64,000 bases of DNA from Streptomyces sp. NBC_00523. GTDB taxonomy: Bacteria > Actinomycetota > Actinomycetes > Streptomycetales > Streptomycetaceae. This document shows positions 45,169 through 53,013 of the stretch, in pieces; positions within the stretch are counted from its first letter, which is position 1; each line of letters opens with the position of its first letter. The stretch is from assembly GCF_036346615.1 (NCBI RefSeq), contig NZ_CP107836.1:372001-436000 (forward strand), given 5' to 3'. The notes beneath the pieces are model-generated. The model was not told the origin of the DNA, searched no databases, and saw nothing but the letters and a program-made list of their open reading frames with translations. Position numbers and translations under genes: made by a program.

Positions 45169-45826
45169 GCCCCGGGCCGCCGCCCGCCGCGGCCCCGACC
45201 TCGCGCGCCCGGACGCCACTTCGGTCCACATCACCCACTGGCACGCCCCCGGACGTGACGCCGCCCGCGCCCTGCTGGACGAGGTGTCCGACCGGTGGGC
45301 CGGAGCCGTGTGGCCCGACGGCCTGCTGTCGTTCCACGCCTACCTGGATACGGGCGGCGACACCGTCCTCACGTACGTCCAGGCGGCACGGCCCACCGCC
45401 CACCACGACCTCGTCCGGACGCTCCGGGGTCCGGCGGCGGCCGCGGCCGTCTCCTACCGGCTGCACACCAGCGTCGTCCTGGACGGCACCGGAACACCCC
45501 CCGGAGCCGTCGTCGTCGCCACCTTCGACGTCGACGGGGCCGACGCACAGGAGCGGATCATCAAGTCCGTGGCGCGGGCCGTCACCGACGCACCGGCGGA
45601 ACAGCGCGAAGGCATGCTCAGCGCCCACTTCCACGCGAGCACGGACGGCAGCCGGGTCCTCAACTACGCGGAGTGGACCAGTGACGCGGCACATCTGGCC
45701 TTCCTTGAGAGTGCGGCCCGCGCGGCCACCCTCCGGGCCACCGGTGCCACTCCCGGCGTACGCCCCATAGGCTTTCGCCGCTTCCATCTCCACCACAGCA
45801 TCACCCCCGAGAGGAGCGACACATGA
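45158..45826 (+). CDS. Tandem ABM-domain protein (antibiotic biosynthesis monooxygenase fold)
   Basis: 222 residues with two ferredoxin-like ABM repeats (about 20-110: VHITHWHAPGRDAARALLDEV...LTYVQAA; about 115-205: VVVATFDVDGADAQERIIKSV...VLNYAEWTS). The fold is used by cofactor-free or flavin-using monooxygenases and cyclases of polyketide pathways; the B-ring-opening AlpJ/JadG/GilOII group is, as I remember, of this fold, but I cannot prove membership. A paralogue lies at 52271. ATG has no clear RBS; see the 21-codon frame before it. It overlaps the NmrA-like gene by 4 bases. Confidence 0.8.
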   Translation: MGTEPRAAARRGPDLARPDATSVHITHWHAPGRDAARALLDEVSDRWAGAVWPDGLLSFHAYLDTGGDTVLTYVQAARPTAHHDLVRTLRGPAAAAAVSYRLHTSVVLDGTGTPPGAVVVATFDVDGADAQERIIKSVARAVTDAPAEQREGMLSAHFHASTDGSRVLNYAEWTSDAAHLAFLESAARAATLRATGATPGVRPIGFRRFHLHHSITPERSDT

Positions 45827-46662
45827 CCATCCTGGTGACCGGAGCACGCGGCCGGGTCGGCGCCGCCGTCGTACGCGAACTTCTCGCCGCCGGCGAGAAG
45901 GTGCGGGCCGCGAGCGCCGACCCGGCGTCCCTGACGGCACTGCCCGACGAGGTGGAGCGGGTGCGACTCGACCTGGCCTCACCGCAGGGCCTGCACGACG
46001 TCCTCCACGGCGTGCAGAAGATCTTCCTGTACGCCCAGCCGGCCGGCGCCGCCCGTCTGACCGAGGCCGCGGCGGCGGCCGGGGTCGGGCACATCGTGCT
46101 GCTCTCCTCTCTCGCCATCGACAGCCACGGGGCGGACACGAGCCCGATCGCGCAGCAGCACCGGCTCGTGGAGGACGTGCTGCGGGCGTCGGGGATCGGC
46201 TGGACGTTCGTCCGGGCCGGCGGGTTCGCCACCAACGCCCTCCAGTGGGCCGAGGACATACGGGAGGGGCGCCCGCTGCGGCTCGCCTATCCCGAGGCCC
46301 ACAGCGAGCCGGTCCACGAGTCGGACGTCGCGGCCGTCGCGGTGCGCGCGCTCCTGGACGAGGCCCACCGGGGTGCCACTCTGCGTATCACCGGCCCGCA
46401 GTCCCTCTCGGCGCGGCGGCAGGCGGAGCTCGTGGCGGCGGCAGCGGGCCGGGAGGTCCTGGTGCGGCTGATCACGCCCGAGGAGTACCAGAAGCAGCTC
46501 ACCGCGTTCGTGCCCGAACCGGTCGCCGCGACACTCGTCGCGTACCAGGCGGAGCGGGACGGCCGGCCGCAGCGGACGTACGACGGCGTGCCGGACGTGC
46601 TGGGCCGTCCGGCGTTCTCCTTCGCGCAGTGGGCGGAGGAGAACGCCGAAGCCTTCCGCTGA
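45823..46662 (+). CDS. NmrA-like NAD(P)-binding protein
   Basis: 279 residues. Atypical SDR: TILVTGARGRVGAAVVRELLAAGEKVRAASADP at the N-terminus, VQKIFLYAQP, HIVLLSSLAIDSHG, and WTFVRAGGFATNALQWAEDIR. The catalytic Tyr-x-x-x-Lys is not evident, as in NmrA/HSCARG and isoflavone-reductase-like relatives that either reduce quinones or act as redox sensors. GAGAGGAG RBS. Last gene of the ~12-kb plus-strand operon, followed by a bidirectional terminator. Confidence 0.85.
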   Translation: MTILVTGARGRVGAAVVRELLAAGEKVRAASADPASLTALPDEVERVRLDLASPQGLHDVLHGVQKIFLYAQPAGAARLTEAAAAAGVGHIVLLSSLAIDSHGADTSPIAQQHRLVEDVLRASGIGWTFVRAGGFATNALQWAEDIREGRPLRLAYPEAHSEPVHESDVAAVAVRALLDEAHRGATLRITGPQSLSARRQAELVAAAAGREVLVRLITPEEYQKQLTAFVPEPVAATLVAYQAERDGRPQRTYDGVPDVLGRPAFSFAQWAEENAEAFR

Positions 46663-46680
46663 CCGGCCACGGCCCACGTG

Positions 46681-46711
46681 TGAGCGGCGCCCCCGCCGGG
46701 GGCGCCGCTCA
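46681..46711. terminator. Bidirectional terminator closing the PKS operon
   Basis: Perfect 14-bp stem TGAGCGGCGCCCCC / GGGGGCGCCGCTCA with a 3-nt loop, between the NmrA-like gene (+) and the P450 gene (-). It serves both convergent transcripts. Confidence 0.9.
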
Positions 46712-46725
46712 CGGCCGTTCCGGTG

Positions 46726-47949
46726 CTACCACTCGACGGGCAGGCGCGTGACACCCCGCATCACCCGGTTGGTGTTCCACTCCACCTCGTCGGCCGGCAC
46801 CGCGAGCCGCAGCCCCGGCAGCCGCCGCGCCAGGGTCGCGATGACCGTCTGCAGTTCGAGCCGGGCGAGCGGGGCCGCGGGGCAGTGGTGCGCGCCGTGC
46901 CCGAACGCCACGTGCGGGTTGTTCTCCCGGTGGAAGTCCAGCTCCTCCGGGTTCTCGAACACGGTCCCGTCCCGGTTGGCGGAGTCGGTCTGCGCGACCA
47001 CCGCGTCACCGGCGCGCACCAGTTGCCCGGCGAGCTCGAAGTCCTCCACGGCGATCCGGGAGAAGGGCGCCACGCTGGTGGCCAGGGGGGTGTACCGCAG
47101 CAGTTCCTCGACCGCCGGGGGAACCAGGGCCGGGTCCTTGACCAGGGACTCCCACAGCGAGGGCCGGGCCAGCAGGGTGTACAGGAAGTTGCCGGTCTGG
47201 TTGGCGGTCGTCTCATGGCCGGCGGTGAGCAGATCCACGGCGAACACGCCGAGTTCGCTCTCGGTCAGCCGGTCGCCGCTCTCGCGCGAGGTGACCAGAC
47301 GGCTGAGCAGGTCGTCACCGGGCTCGGCGATCCGGCGCGCGATGAGCTCCCGCAGGTAGCCGTCGAGGCTGTCCCGCGCCGCCTGGATGGTCGCGGGATC
47401 GGCGACCGTCAGCGCCATCATCGCGTCGGTCCACTCGCGGAACCGGCCGCGGTCCTCCTCCGGTATGCCGAAGGTCTCGCAGATGACCGTGATGCCCATG
47501 GGCCAGGCCAGCCCGGTGGCCAGGTCGGCGGGGGGACCCGACTCCTCCAGGGCGTCCACGAGGGAGTCGATGACCGCCTGCACCCTCGGCCGGACGGCGG
47601 CCACCTGTCGTGCGGTGAACGCCTTCGCGGCGAGCCGGCGCAGCCGCGTGTGCCCCGGCGGGTCCATGCTGAGGAGCGAATCGGCCTGCTGGATCAGCGG
47701 GCTGGACCGGGGGACGTCCTTGCCGACGGCGGCGGCCCTGCTCAGCCGGGGGTCGGAGAGCGCGGCGCGTACGTCCGCGTACCGGGTCACCAGCCAGGCG
47801 TCCCCGCCGTGCGGCATCGTGACCCGGGTGACGGGCTCCTCGCTCCGCAGCCTGGCGTAGGCCGGGTCGAGTTCGAGGCGCTCGGAGGTGAAGCCGGAGG
47901 CGTGGTAAGGGCAGGAGGAGAGGGAATTCCCGGAATCGGTCGTCGTCAT
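46726..47949 (-). CDS. Cytochrome P450 (class I bacterial)
   Basis: 407 residues. I-helix oxygen-binding motif AGHETTANQ, ExxR in EELLR, and heme loop FGHGAHHCPAAPLAR with axial Cys356. An Ala stands at the common Gly after Cys+1, which the P450 signature allows. CYP105/107-like in overall wording. Soluble; it needs ferredoxin partners from elsewhere. A late hydroxylase of the polyketide by context. It starts behind a GGAGA RBS; the 187-base gap upstream (47950-48136) holds the inverted repeat GACAA-TTCG-TTGTC at 48046-48059. Confidence 0.93.
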   Translation of the reverse strand: MTTTDSGNSLSSCPYHASGFTSERLELDPAYARLRSEEPVTRVTMPHGGDAWLVTRYADVRAALSDPRLSRAAAVGKDVPRSSPLIQQADSLLSMDPPGHTRLRRLAAKAFTARQVAAVRPRVQAVIDSLVDALEESGPPADLATGLAWPMGITVICETFGIPEEDRGRFREWTDAMMALTVADPATIQAARDSLDGYLRELIARRIAEPGDDLLSRLVTSRESGDRLTESELGVFAVDLLTAGHETTANQTGNFLYTLLARPSLWESLVKDPALVPPAVEELLRYTPLATSVAPFSRIAVEDFELAGQLVRAGDAVVAQTDSANRDGTVFENPEELDFHRENNPHVAFGHGAHHCPAAPLARLELQTVIATLARRLPGLRLAVPADEVEWNTNRVMRGVTRLPVEW

Positions 47950-48136
47950 CGGAGGGTCTCCGTCTGTGAGGTGAACCGGTGCGCGAACCCTGCCGACTCT
48001 AGATTCCGCCGTTTTCCGTCCCGGTCAGCCGTTTCATCACATCTCGACAATTCGTTGTCAGGAAAAGGAAAACCGGCGGGGCAGGGGGCGAAGGTGGGCC
48101 GACGGGTCACGGAATCCGGCGGCCCACCACGGGGTT

Positions 48137-48820
48137 TCACCCGTGCCCGACCCTGAACCCGACGCCTCGTACGGTCCTGATCCAGCTCCTCTGGCCCAAC
48201 TTGCTGCGCAGGGAACTGACATGGGTGTCGACGGTGCGGGTCGCCCGGGACCCCAGCACGTGCGGCATCGGGTCCTCCCAGATCTCGGTCATCAGCCGTT
48301 GCCGGCTGACCACGCTCTCGGAGTGCCGGGCGAGATAGTAGAGCAGGTCGAATTCCTTGCGGGTGAGATCGACGGGACTTCCACGCAACAGGACCTCGCG
48401 GGACGCGGCATTGATGCGCAGCGTTCCGATCGAGAGGACCGTCAGGGATTCCCGTAATCCCGGCCGGGCGTGCCTGCGCCTGGTCACGGCCTCGATGCGC
48501 GCCACCAGTTCGCGGAATTCGTAGGGTTTGTCGAGGCAGTCGTCCGCGCCGGTCCGCAGGGCCAGGACGCGGTCCAGTTCGCTGCCGCTGTCCGTGAAGG
48601 TGATGACCGGTATCTCCGCTTCCTCGCGGATGCGCCGGCAGACTTCCAGGCCGTCGATGTCGGGAAGGTCGAGGTCGAGCAGGACGAAGTCCGCACCACG
48701 ATGTGCGTCCAGTGCCGCCGTCCCGCTGCTGACGGAGGCGACGCCGTACCCGTGGCGTTCCAGTGCCCGGGTCAGTTCGCCGTCGCTGTTGTGTGAGTCC
48801 TCCACCACGAGAATCTGCAC
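48137..48820 (-). CDS. Second orphan OmpR-type response regulator (JadR1/LndI-like)
   Basis: 227 residues, paralogue of the regulator at 33425 with the same length and layout. Receiver: Glu7-Asp8, Asp49, Thr76 and Lys98 are all kept, so unlike its paralogue the phosphorylation pocket is complete. The C-terminal winged helix has EFDLLYYLARHSESVVSRQRLMTEIW and TVDTHVSSLRSKLG. No histidine kinase nearby. Candidate promoter on the minus strand: TTGACT (48925-48930), 16 bases, TAAGAC (48903-48908). It brackets the PKS operon together with its paralogue. Confidence 0.88.
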   Translation of the reverse strand: MQILVVEDSHNSDGELTRALERHGYGVASVSSGTAALDAHRGADFVLLDLDLPDIDGLEVCRRIREEAEIPVITFTDSGSELDRVLALRTGADDCLDKPYEFRELVARIEAVTRRRHARPGLRESLTVLSIGTLRINAASREVLLRGSPVDLTRKEFDLLYYLARHSESVVSRQRLMTEIWEDPMPHVLGSRATRTVDTHVSSLRSKLGQRSWIRTVRGVGFRVGHG

Positions 48821-48976
48821 GATGTCTCCCTTGATCCGATCGGGTGCGCATACGCAGACGATGTTCTCCGCGCGGCCCGGGATCCGATGGCACGTGTCGA
48901 GGGTCTTAAAGAAGCGTTCACGGAAGTCAATGACCGCTTCGCGTACGACCGTTCGAGCTTGCCAGTACGTGTCAAC

Positions 48977-49660
48977 TCATGAACTCAGCAAGGGATCTGA
49001 CACCCCGTAAGCTCCCAGGAAAGCGTGCACCGCCGACCGCGCCACCTGCCGGACCTCAGCGTCCGGAACGGCTCGGGTGCCGAGCTGGGACCGGGCCTCC
49101 ATCGGACCGGTCAGCAGGGCGAGGAAGTGCTCGGCCGCCTCCGCCGGATCGCAGGACCTCAGGCGGCCGGAGAGGGCGAGCCGGGCCAGCCGGTCGGCCA
49201 GCGCCTCCTTGAGCCGGCTCGCACCACGCCCCCAGACGATCTCCAACAGGTCGGGGAACTGGCCGATCTCCGCGTAGAGCAGGCGCCGCAGCGCCCAGGA
49301 CTGCTCATTGCAACATCGCAACAGCAAGCGGTACGCCAGCTCTTCGAGCCGGGCGGCCTCGTCGCCGTCCGGCACCTCGGCACCCGTGCCACCCTCGGCG
49401 GTGAACAGGTCCACGACGGCCAGGTTCTGAGCCATCACGTCGTCGGCCGCGGCCTCCATCGCGCTGCGGAAGACGCTCTGCTTGTCGCCGAGGTGGTTGT
49501 ACACCGTGTGCTTGGCGACCCCCGCGACCTCGGCGATCTCCTCCATGCAGGCGCGGGCGTAGCCCCGCTGGGCGAAGACGGTGAATGCGGCGCCCAGGAT
49601 CGCCTGCCGCTTGTCGATGCGGCCTCGCGACGGGGCCTTGGGGGTGCTCGTTCCGCTCAC
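48977..49660 (-). CDS. TetR-family repressor of the divergent exporter
   Basis: 227 residues. N-terminal TetR helix-turn-helix: RQAILGAAFTVFAQRGYARACMEEIAEVAGVAKHTVYNHLGDKQSVF (about residues 18-66). The C-terminal ligand domain is of the TetR_C_33/AefR-like type (EQSWALRRLLYAEIGQFPDLLEIVWGRG). Divergent from a DHA2 exporter across 138 bases that contain two identical-form inverted repeats, so it should repress both genes and be released by the exported compound. Confidence 0.92.
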   Translation of the reverse strand: MSGTSTPKAPSRGRIDKRQAILGAAFTVFAQRGYARACMEEIAEVAGVAKHTVYNHLGDKQSVFRSAMEAAADDVMAQNLAVVDLFTAEGGTGAEVPDGDEAARLEELAYRLLLRCCNEQSWALRRLLYAEIGQFPDLLEIVWGRGASRLKEALADRLARLALSGRLRSCDPAEAAEHFLALLTGPMEARSQLGTRAVPDAEVRQVARSAVHAFLGAYGVSDPLLSS

Positions 49661-49690
49661 GGGGCCATCGTACCCACCAACTCACAGAAA

Positions 49691-49706
49691 TGCACCAGCA
49701 AGTGCA
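49691..49706. promoter_or_regulatory. TetR operator 1: TGCACC-N4-AGTGCA
   Basis: 16-bp inverted repeat 30 bases upstream of the TetR start. Same form as operator 2 (TGCACY-N4-AGTGCA), one near each divergent gene. Confidence 0.75.
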
Positions 49707-49753
49707 AATCAATGCCCCGAAGCGTTGAAACCGAACGCACGGGTGCCCTACTC

Positions 49754-49769
49754 TGCACTCGCCAGTGCA
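49754..49769. promoter_or_regulatory. TetR operator 2: TGCACT-N4-AGTGCA
   Basis: Perfect 6-bp arms around 4 bases, 29 bases upstream of the exporter start. Second copy of the motif at 49691; both sites lie symmetrically about 30 bases from the two starts. Confidence 0.8.
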
Positions 49770-49798
49770 ATTCTCGCTCGATCTCACCGGAGACAGTC

Positions 49799-51328
49799 AT
49801 GGCGCATGCACAGGACGAACGTCTGGATCCCGCCCTGCGGCGGCTGATCGGCGTGATCCTGTTGGGCGGGATCATGGGGATCCTCGACGGCTCGATGATC
49901 GCCGTCGCTGCCGACACCCTCGCCCGGGACTTCGACACCTCGCTGTCCACCATCAGCTGGGTGTCCACCAGCTATCTGCTCGCGCTCACCGTCTCGATCC
50001 CCGTCACCACGTGGGCGGTCGACCGGTTCGGCGGACGCAGGCTGTGGCTGCTCGGCCTCGTCGTCTTCCTCGTCGGCTCGGTGGCCTCCGGCCTCGCCTG
50101 GAACGCACCCAGCCTCATCGTCTTCCGCGTCGTGCAGGGCCTGGGTGCCGGCCTGCTCGACCCGCTGATGCTCACCCTGCTCGCCCGCTCCTCCGGGCCC
50201 GCCCGCGCCGGACGCGTCATGGGGCTGATGGGGATCGTCGGCTCCAGCGGCCCGGTGTTCGGACCGGTCGTCGGCGGCATCATCCTCCAGGGCACCGGCT
50301 GGCGCTGGATGTTCCTGGTCAACGTCCCCATCGGCCTCGTCGCCCTGGCACTCGCCCTCAAGTTCGTGCCCGGGGACTCCCCCGCCGGGAAGTCGGCCGC
50401 CGGCAAGCTCGACATCCTCGGACTCGCCCTGATCGGACCGGGCGTGGCGGCCGGTGTGCTCGCGCTCTCGCAGGCCGCCGAACAGGCCGCGTTCGCCGTC
50501 CCGTCGGTGCTGGTGCCGCTGGTGCTCTCCGTCGTGCTGCTGGGCGGCTACGGGTTCCACGCCCTGCGACGACGCGGCGAGGGTGCGGCCGCGCCGCTCA
50601 TCGACCTGCGCCTGTTCAAGCGCGGCAGCTTCGCCGCCAGTGTGACGGTCGGCTCGCTCGTCGGCCTCGCCACGTTCGCCAGCCTCTTCGCCCTGCCGCT
50701 CTACCACCAGCAGGTCCAGGGACGGAGCACCTTCGAGGCGGCCCTGCTGCTCGCCCCGCTCGGCATCGGGTCGGCCCTGTCCATGCCGGTCACCGGCCGG
50801 CTCTCGGACCGGGTCGGCTCGCGGCGCCTCGTCCAGGCGGGCGGCGCTCTCGCGCTGCTGAGCGCGCTGGCCTTCACCCGTATCGGCGCGGACACGTCCG
50901 AAGTGTGGCCGGCCGTTGACGCGTTCGCCATCGGCGTGGGTCTCGGCGCGGTCGGCGCCCCCACGATCGCCTCCCTCTACCGCACCCTGCCCGCGCCCCT
51001 GGTGCCGCAGGGGAGCTCGGTGCTCTACATGCTCAACCAGCTCGGGGCGTCGATCGGCATCGCCGTCGTGGCGCTCGTGATGCAGACCGCCGGTGACGGG
51101 GACCCGGTCCGCGGATTCCACGCCGCGTACTGGACGGTGTCGGTGGTGCTCGTCCTCGTCCTGGGGGCGGCGACCCTGCTGCCGGGCCGCCCCGCGGCCA
51201 CGCCGTCGGAGGCCCCGTCCGCCGGAAGCCCGCCCGCGGAGGCCGCGACCGTAAAAGCAAGGTCCGCGGAAGCCCCGTCCGTGGGGGTCCCCACCGCATC
51301 CGTTCGTACGCGAGGAGAGAGCGAATGA
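49799..51328 (+). CDS. DHA2-family (EmrB/QacA) drug exporter
   Basis: 509 residues from ATG 49799 (CGGAGA upstream). About 14 membrane spans. Motif A-like loop WAVDRFGGRRLWLLG after span 2; motif C region GIVGSSGPVFGPVVGGIILQGTGWRWMFLVNVPIG. An unusual ~45-residue C-terminal tail, rich in Ala/Pro/Ser/Glu with repeats of the type AEAPS-G-P, follows the last span. Likely resistance exporter for the polyketide, controlled by the divergent TetR through two operators. It overlaps the SDR gene by 4 bases. Confidence 0.92.
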   Translation: MAHAQDERLDPALRRLIGVILLGGIMGILDGSMIAVAADTLARDFDTSLSTISWVSTSYLLALTVSIPVTTWAVDRFGGRRLWLLGLVVFLVGSVASGLAWNAPSLIVFRVVQGLGAGLLDPLMLTLLARSSGPARAGRVMGLMGIVGSSGPVFGPVVGGIILQGTGWRWMFLVNVPIGLVALALALKFVPGDSPAGKSAAGKLDILGLALIGPGVAAGVLALSQAAEQAAFAVPSVLVPLVLSVVLLGGYGFHALRRRGEGAAAPLIDLRLFKRGSFAASVTVGSLVGLATFASLFALPLYHQQVQGRSTFEAALLLAPLGIGSALSMPVTGRLSDRVGSRRLVQAGGALALLSALAFTRIGADTSEVWPAVDAFAIGVGLGAVGAPTIASLYRTLPAPLVPQGSSVLYMLNQLGASIGIAVVALVMQTAGDGDPVRGFHAAYWTVSVVLVLVLGAATLLPGRPAATPSEAPSAGSPPAEAATVKARSAEAPSVGVPTASVRTRGESE

Positions 51329-52152
51329 GCACGCTGGTGATCGCCGGTGGCACCGACGGCATCGGCAAGGCTCTGGCCGAGGTGTACCTGGGGCGGGGCG
51401 ACACGGTGGTCGTCATCGGCCGGAACCCCGAGAAGGGCCGCCGGTTCCTCGACGCCGCGGGTGCGTCGGGCGCCGCCGGGCGGGCCTTCTTCGTCACGGC
51501 CGACCTCAGCCTGCTGACGGAGACCTCCCGCGCCGCCGAGGAGATCCGCGCCGCGTTCCCGACGGTCGACGCGCTGGTGTTCTGCGCCCGCCACTACCGT
51601 TTCCGGCGCACGGAGACGGCGGAGGGGTACGAGGAGAACTTCGCGCTCTTCTACCTGAGCCGCCATGTGCTGGGCCAGGCCCTCGCCGAGCCGCTCTCCC
51701 GGGCCCCGCATCCGGTCGTCGTCAACGTGGCCGGTCCGGGCGCCGGGCTCGACATCGTCCAGTGGGACGACCTCCAGCTCAGCCGCGGCTACCACGGTGG
51801 GGCCGCGCTCGGTCACGGCGGAAAGCTCAACGACCTGCTGGGCGTCTCCTACGCCGAGCAGCACGGCCCGGCCGGGATCCGTTACGTCCTGATCCACCCC
51901 GGGGTCACGGCGACCGGCTTCTCCGGTGAGTACGACCGCGCGACACTCGCTCACATCCGGTCGATGCAGGCGCACGCGAAGCCCGTCGAGGCAGCGTTGC
52001 CGCCGATCACCGACGCCATCGACAAACCCCCCGCCGAAGCGCTCAGCGCCTACGTCGAAGGCCGTCGCATTCCGGTCGACACCCCCGACTTCGCCCCCGC
52101 CGCCGCACGCCGGCTGCGCGACCTCACCGACCGCCTCCTTGCGGGGAGTTGA
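51325..52152 (+). CDS. SDR-fold protein lacking the catalytic tyrosine
   Basis: 275 residues. N-terminal cofactor motif LVIAGGTDGIGKALAEVYLGRGDTVVVIGR. Where a classical SDR has Ser then Tyr-x-x-x-Lys, this one reads VVNVAGPG and then GHGGK: the Lys is kept but Tyr (and the usual Ser) are not. NADP binding is likely; reductase activity by the classical mechanism is doubtful. Translationally coupled to the exporter, so tied to the polyketide cluster. The 118-base gap after it could hold a promoter for the ABM gene. Confidence 0.8.
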   Translation: MSTLVIAGGTDGIGKALAEVYLGRGDTVVVIGRNPEKGRRFLDAAGASGAAGRAFFVTADLSLLTETSRAAEEIRAAFPTVDALVFCARHYRFRRTETAEGYEENFALFYLSRHVLGQALAEPLSRAPHPVVVNVAGPGAGLDIVQWDDLQLSRGYHGGAALGHGGKLNDLLGVSYAEQHGPAGIRYVLIHPGVTATGFSGEYDRATLAHIRSMQAHAKPVEAALPPITDAIDKPPAEALSAYVEGRRIPVDTPDFAPAAARRLRDLTDRLLAGS

Positions 52153-52270
52153 CACTCCTGACGAAGACCTGAAACGGCGGCCCTGGGAATCGGAGGACGC
52201 CGGACGGAGACTGGGAGGGCGCCCGCACCGCCCGCCTCTCCCGCCCCCCGACTCCCAGGAGCCCGCCACC

Positions 52271-52924
52271 ATGTCCTACGTGTCCGCCGACCCCGTACGG
52301 GCCGTCCTCGACGATCCGCGCAGCGCGGCCGTACTCGTCACCACCGTCGCCACACGGGGACCGGACCACACCCGGCGGACCGCCGAGCAGGCCGTCGCCG
52401 CCGCGCGCCGCGCACCGTGGCCGCGCGGGCTGCTCTCCCTGACCGTGTACACCAGCGGTGACGACGACTCCGTGCTGACCTACGCCCAGTGGGACGCCGA
52501 GGACCGGATTCCGGCCACCGGCCCGTCGGACGGGGCGGGCGCCGTGTCCCGGGTGTTCCGGCACTACCGCACGGTCCGCGGCACCGCCGTGGAGGAGCCG
52601 GCGCCCGTCCCGGAGTCGTTCCCGGCGGCGTTCTTCCCCGCCGAGGACGAGCGGGCCGCCCGCGCCTGGCTCGACGGGCTGCTCGCGGGGGAAGAGCGGA
52701 CGGAGGGCGACGACCGGGCCTACCCGGGTGCTCTGGCCGCGCACCTCCACATCGCCGCGGACGGCGGCCAGGTGCTCAGCTTCTCCGAGTGGGTCGCGGA
52801 GGAGCCGGCCGTCGCCCACATCGAGGCGGTGTGGGCCCCGGTGCTCAAGGACTTCGGCGGCACCGGCACGCTCTACCGCCACCACCGCACCTTCCTGCCC
52901 CCGGACGCCACCGCTCCACGCTGA
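52271..52924 (+). CDS. Tandem ABM-domain protein, paralogue of the 45158 gene
   Basis: 217 residues from ATG 52271 (AGGAG upstream). Two ABM-like halves: first about 15-105 (AVLVTTVATRGPDHTRRTAEQAV...VLTYAQWDAED), second about 110-205 (AAFFPAEDERAARAWLDGLL...VLSFSEWVAEE). Same architecture as the 45158 protein, so the cluster carries two such enzymes. Probable role: an oxidative or cyclising step on the angucyclinone, or one subunit of a hetero-oligomer. Function is inference. Confidence 0.75.
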   Translation: MSYVSADPVRAVLDDPRSAAVLVTTVATRGPDHTRRTAEQAVAAARRAPWPRGLLSLTVYTSGDDDSVLTYAQWDAEDRIPATGPSDGAGAVSRVFRHYRTVRGTAVEEPAPVPESFPAAFFPAEDERAARAWLDGLLAGEERTEGDDRAYPGALAAHLHIAADGGQVLSFSEWVAEEPAVAHIEAVWAPVLKDFGGTGTLYRHHRTFLPPDATAPR

Positions 52925-53013
52925 GGCGGCCGCAGCGGGGCGGCGGAACACCCCGGTCCTGCCGCGAAACTACGATGACGACGCGGCGGTGTCGGACGGG
53001 CCGGGGGGCGTTG

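Noticed and set aside
47034..47100. P450 heme loop lacking the usual Gly as a sign of inactivity
   Set aside because: Ala at that position is permitted by the P450 signature, and all other motifs (ExxR, AGHETT, axial Cys) are intact.
48046..48059. GACAA-TTCG-TTGTC repeat upstream of the P450 gene as a firm operator
   Set aside because: Short 5-bp arms and a single copy; chance occurrence is plausible, so it is only mentioned in the P450 entry.
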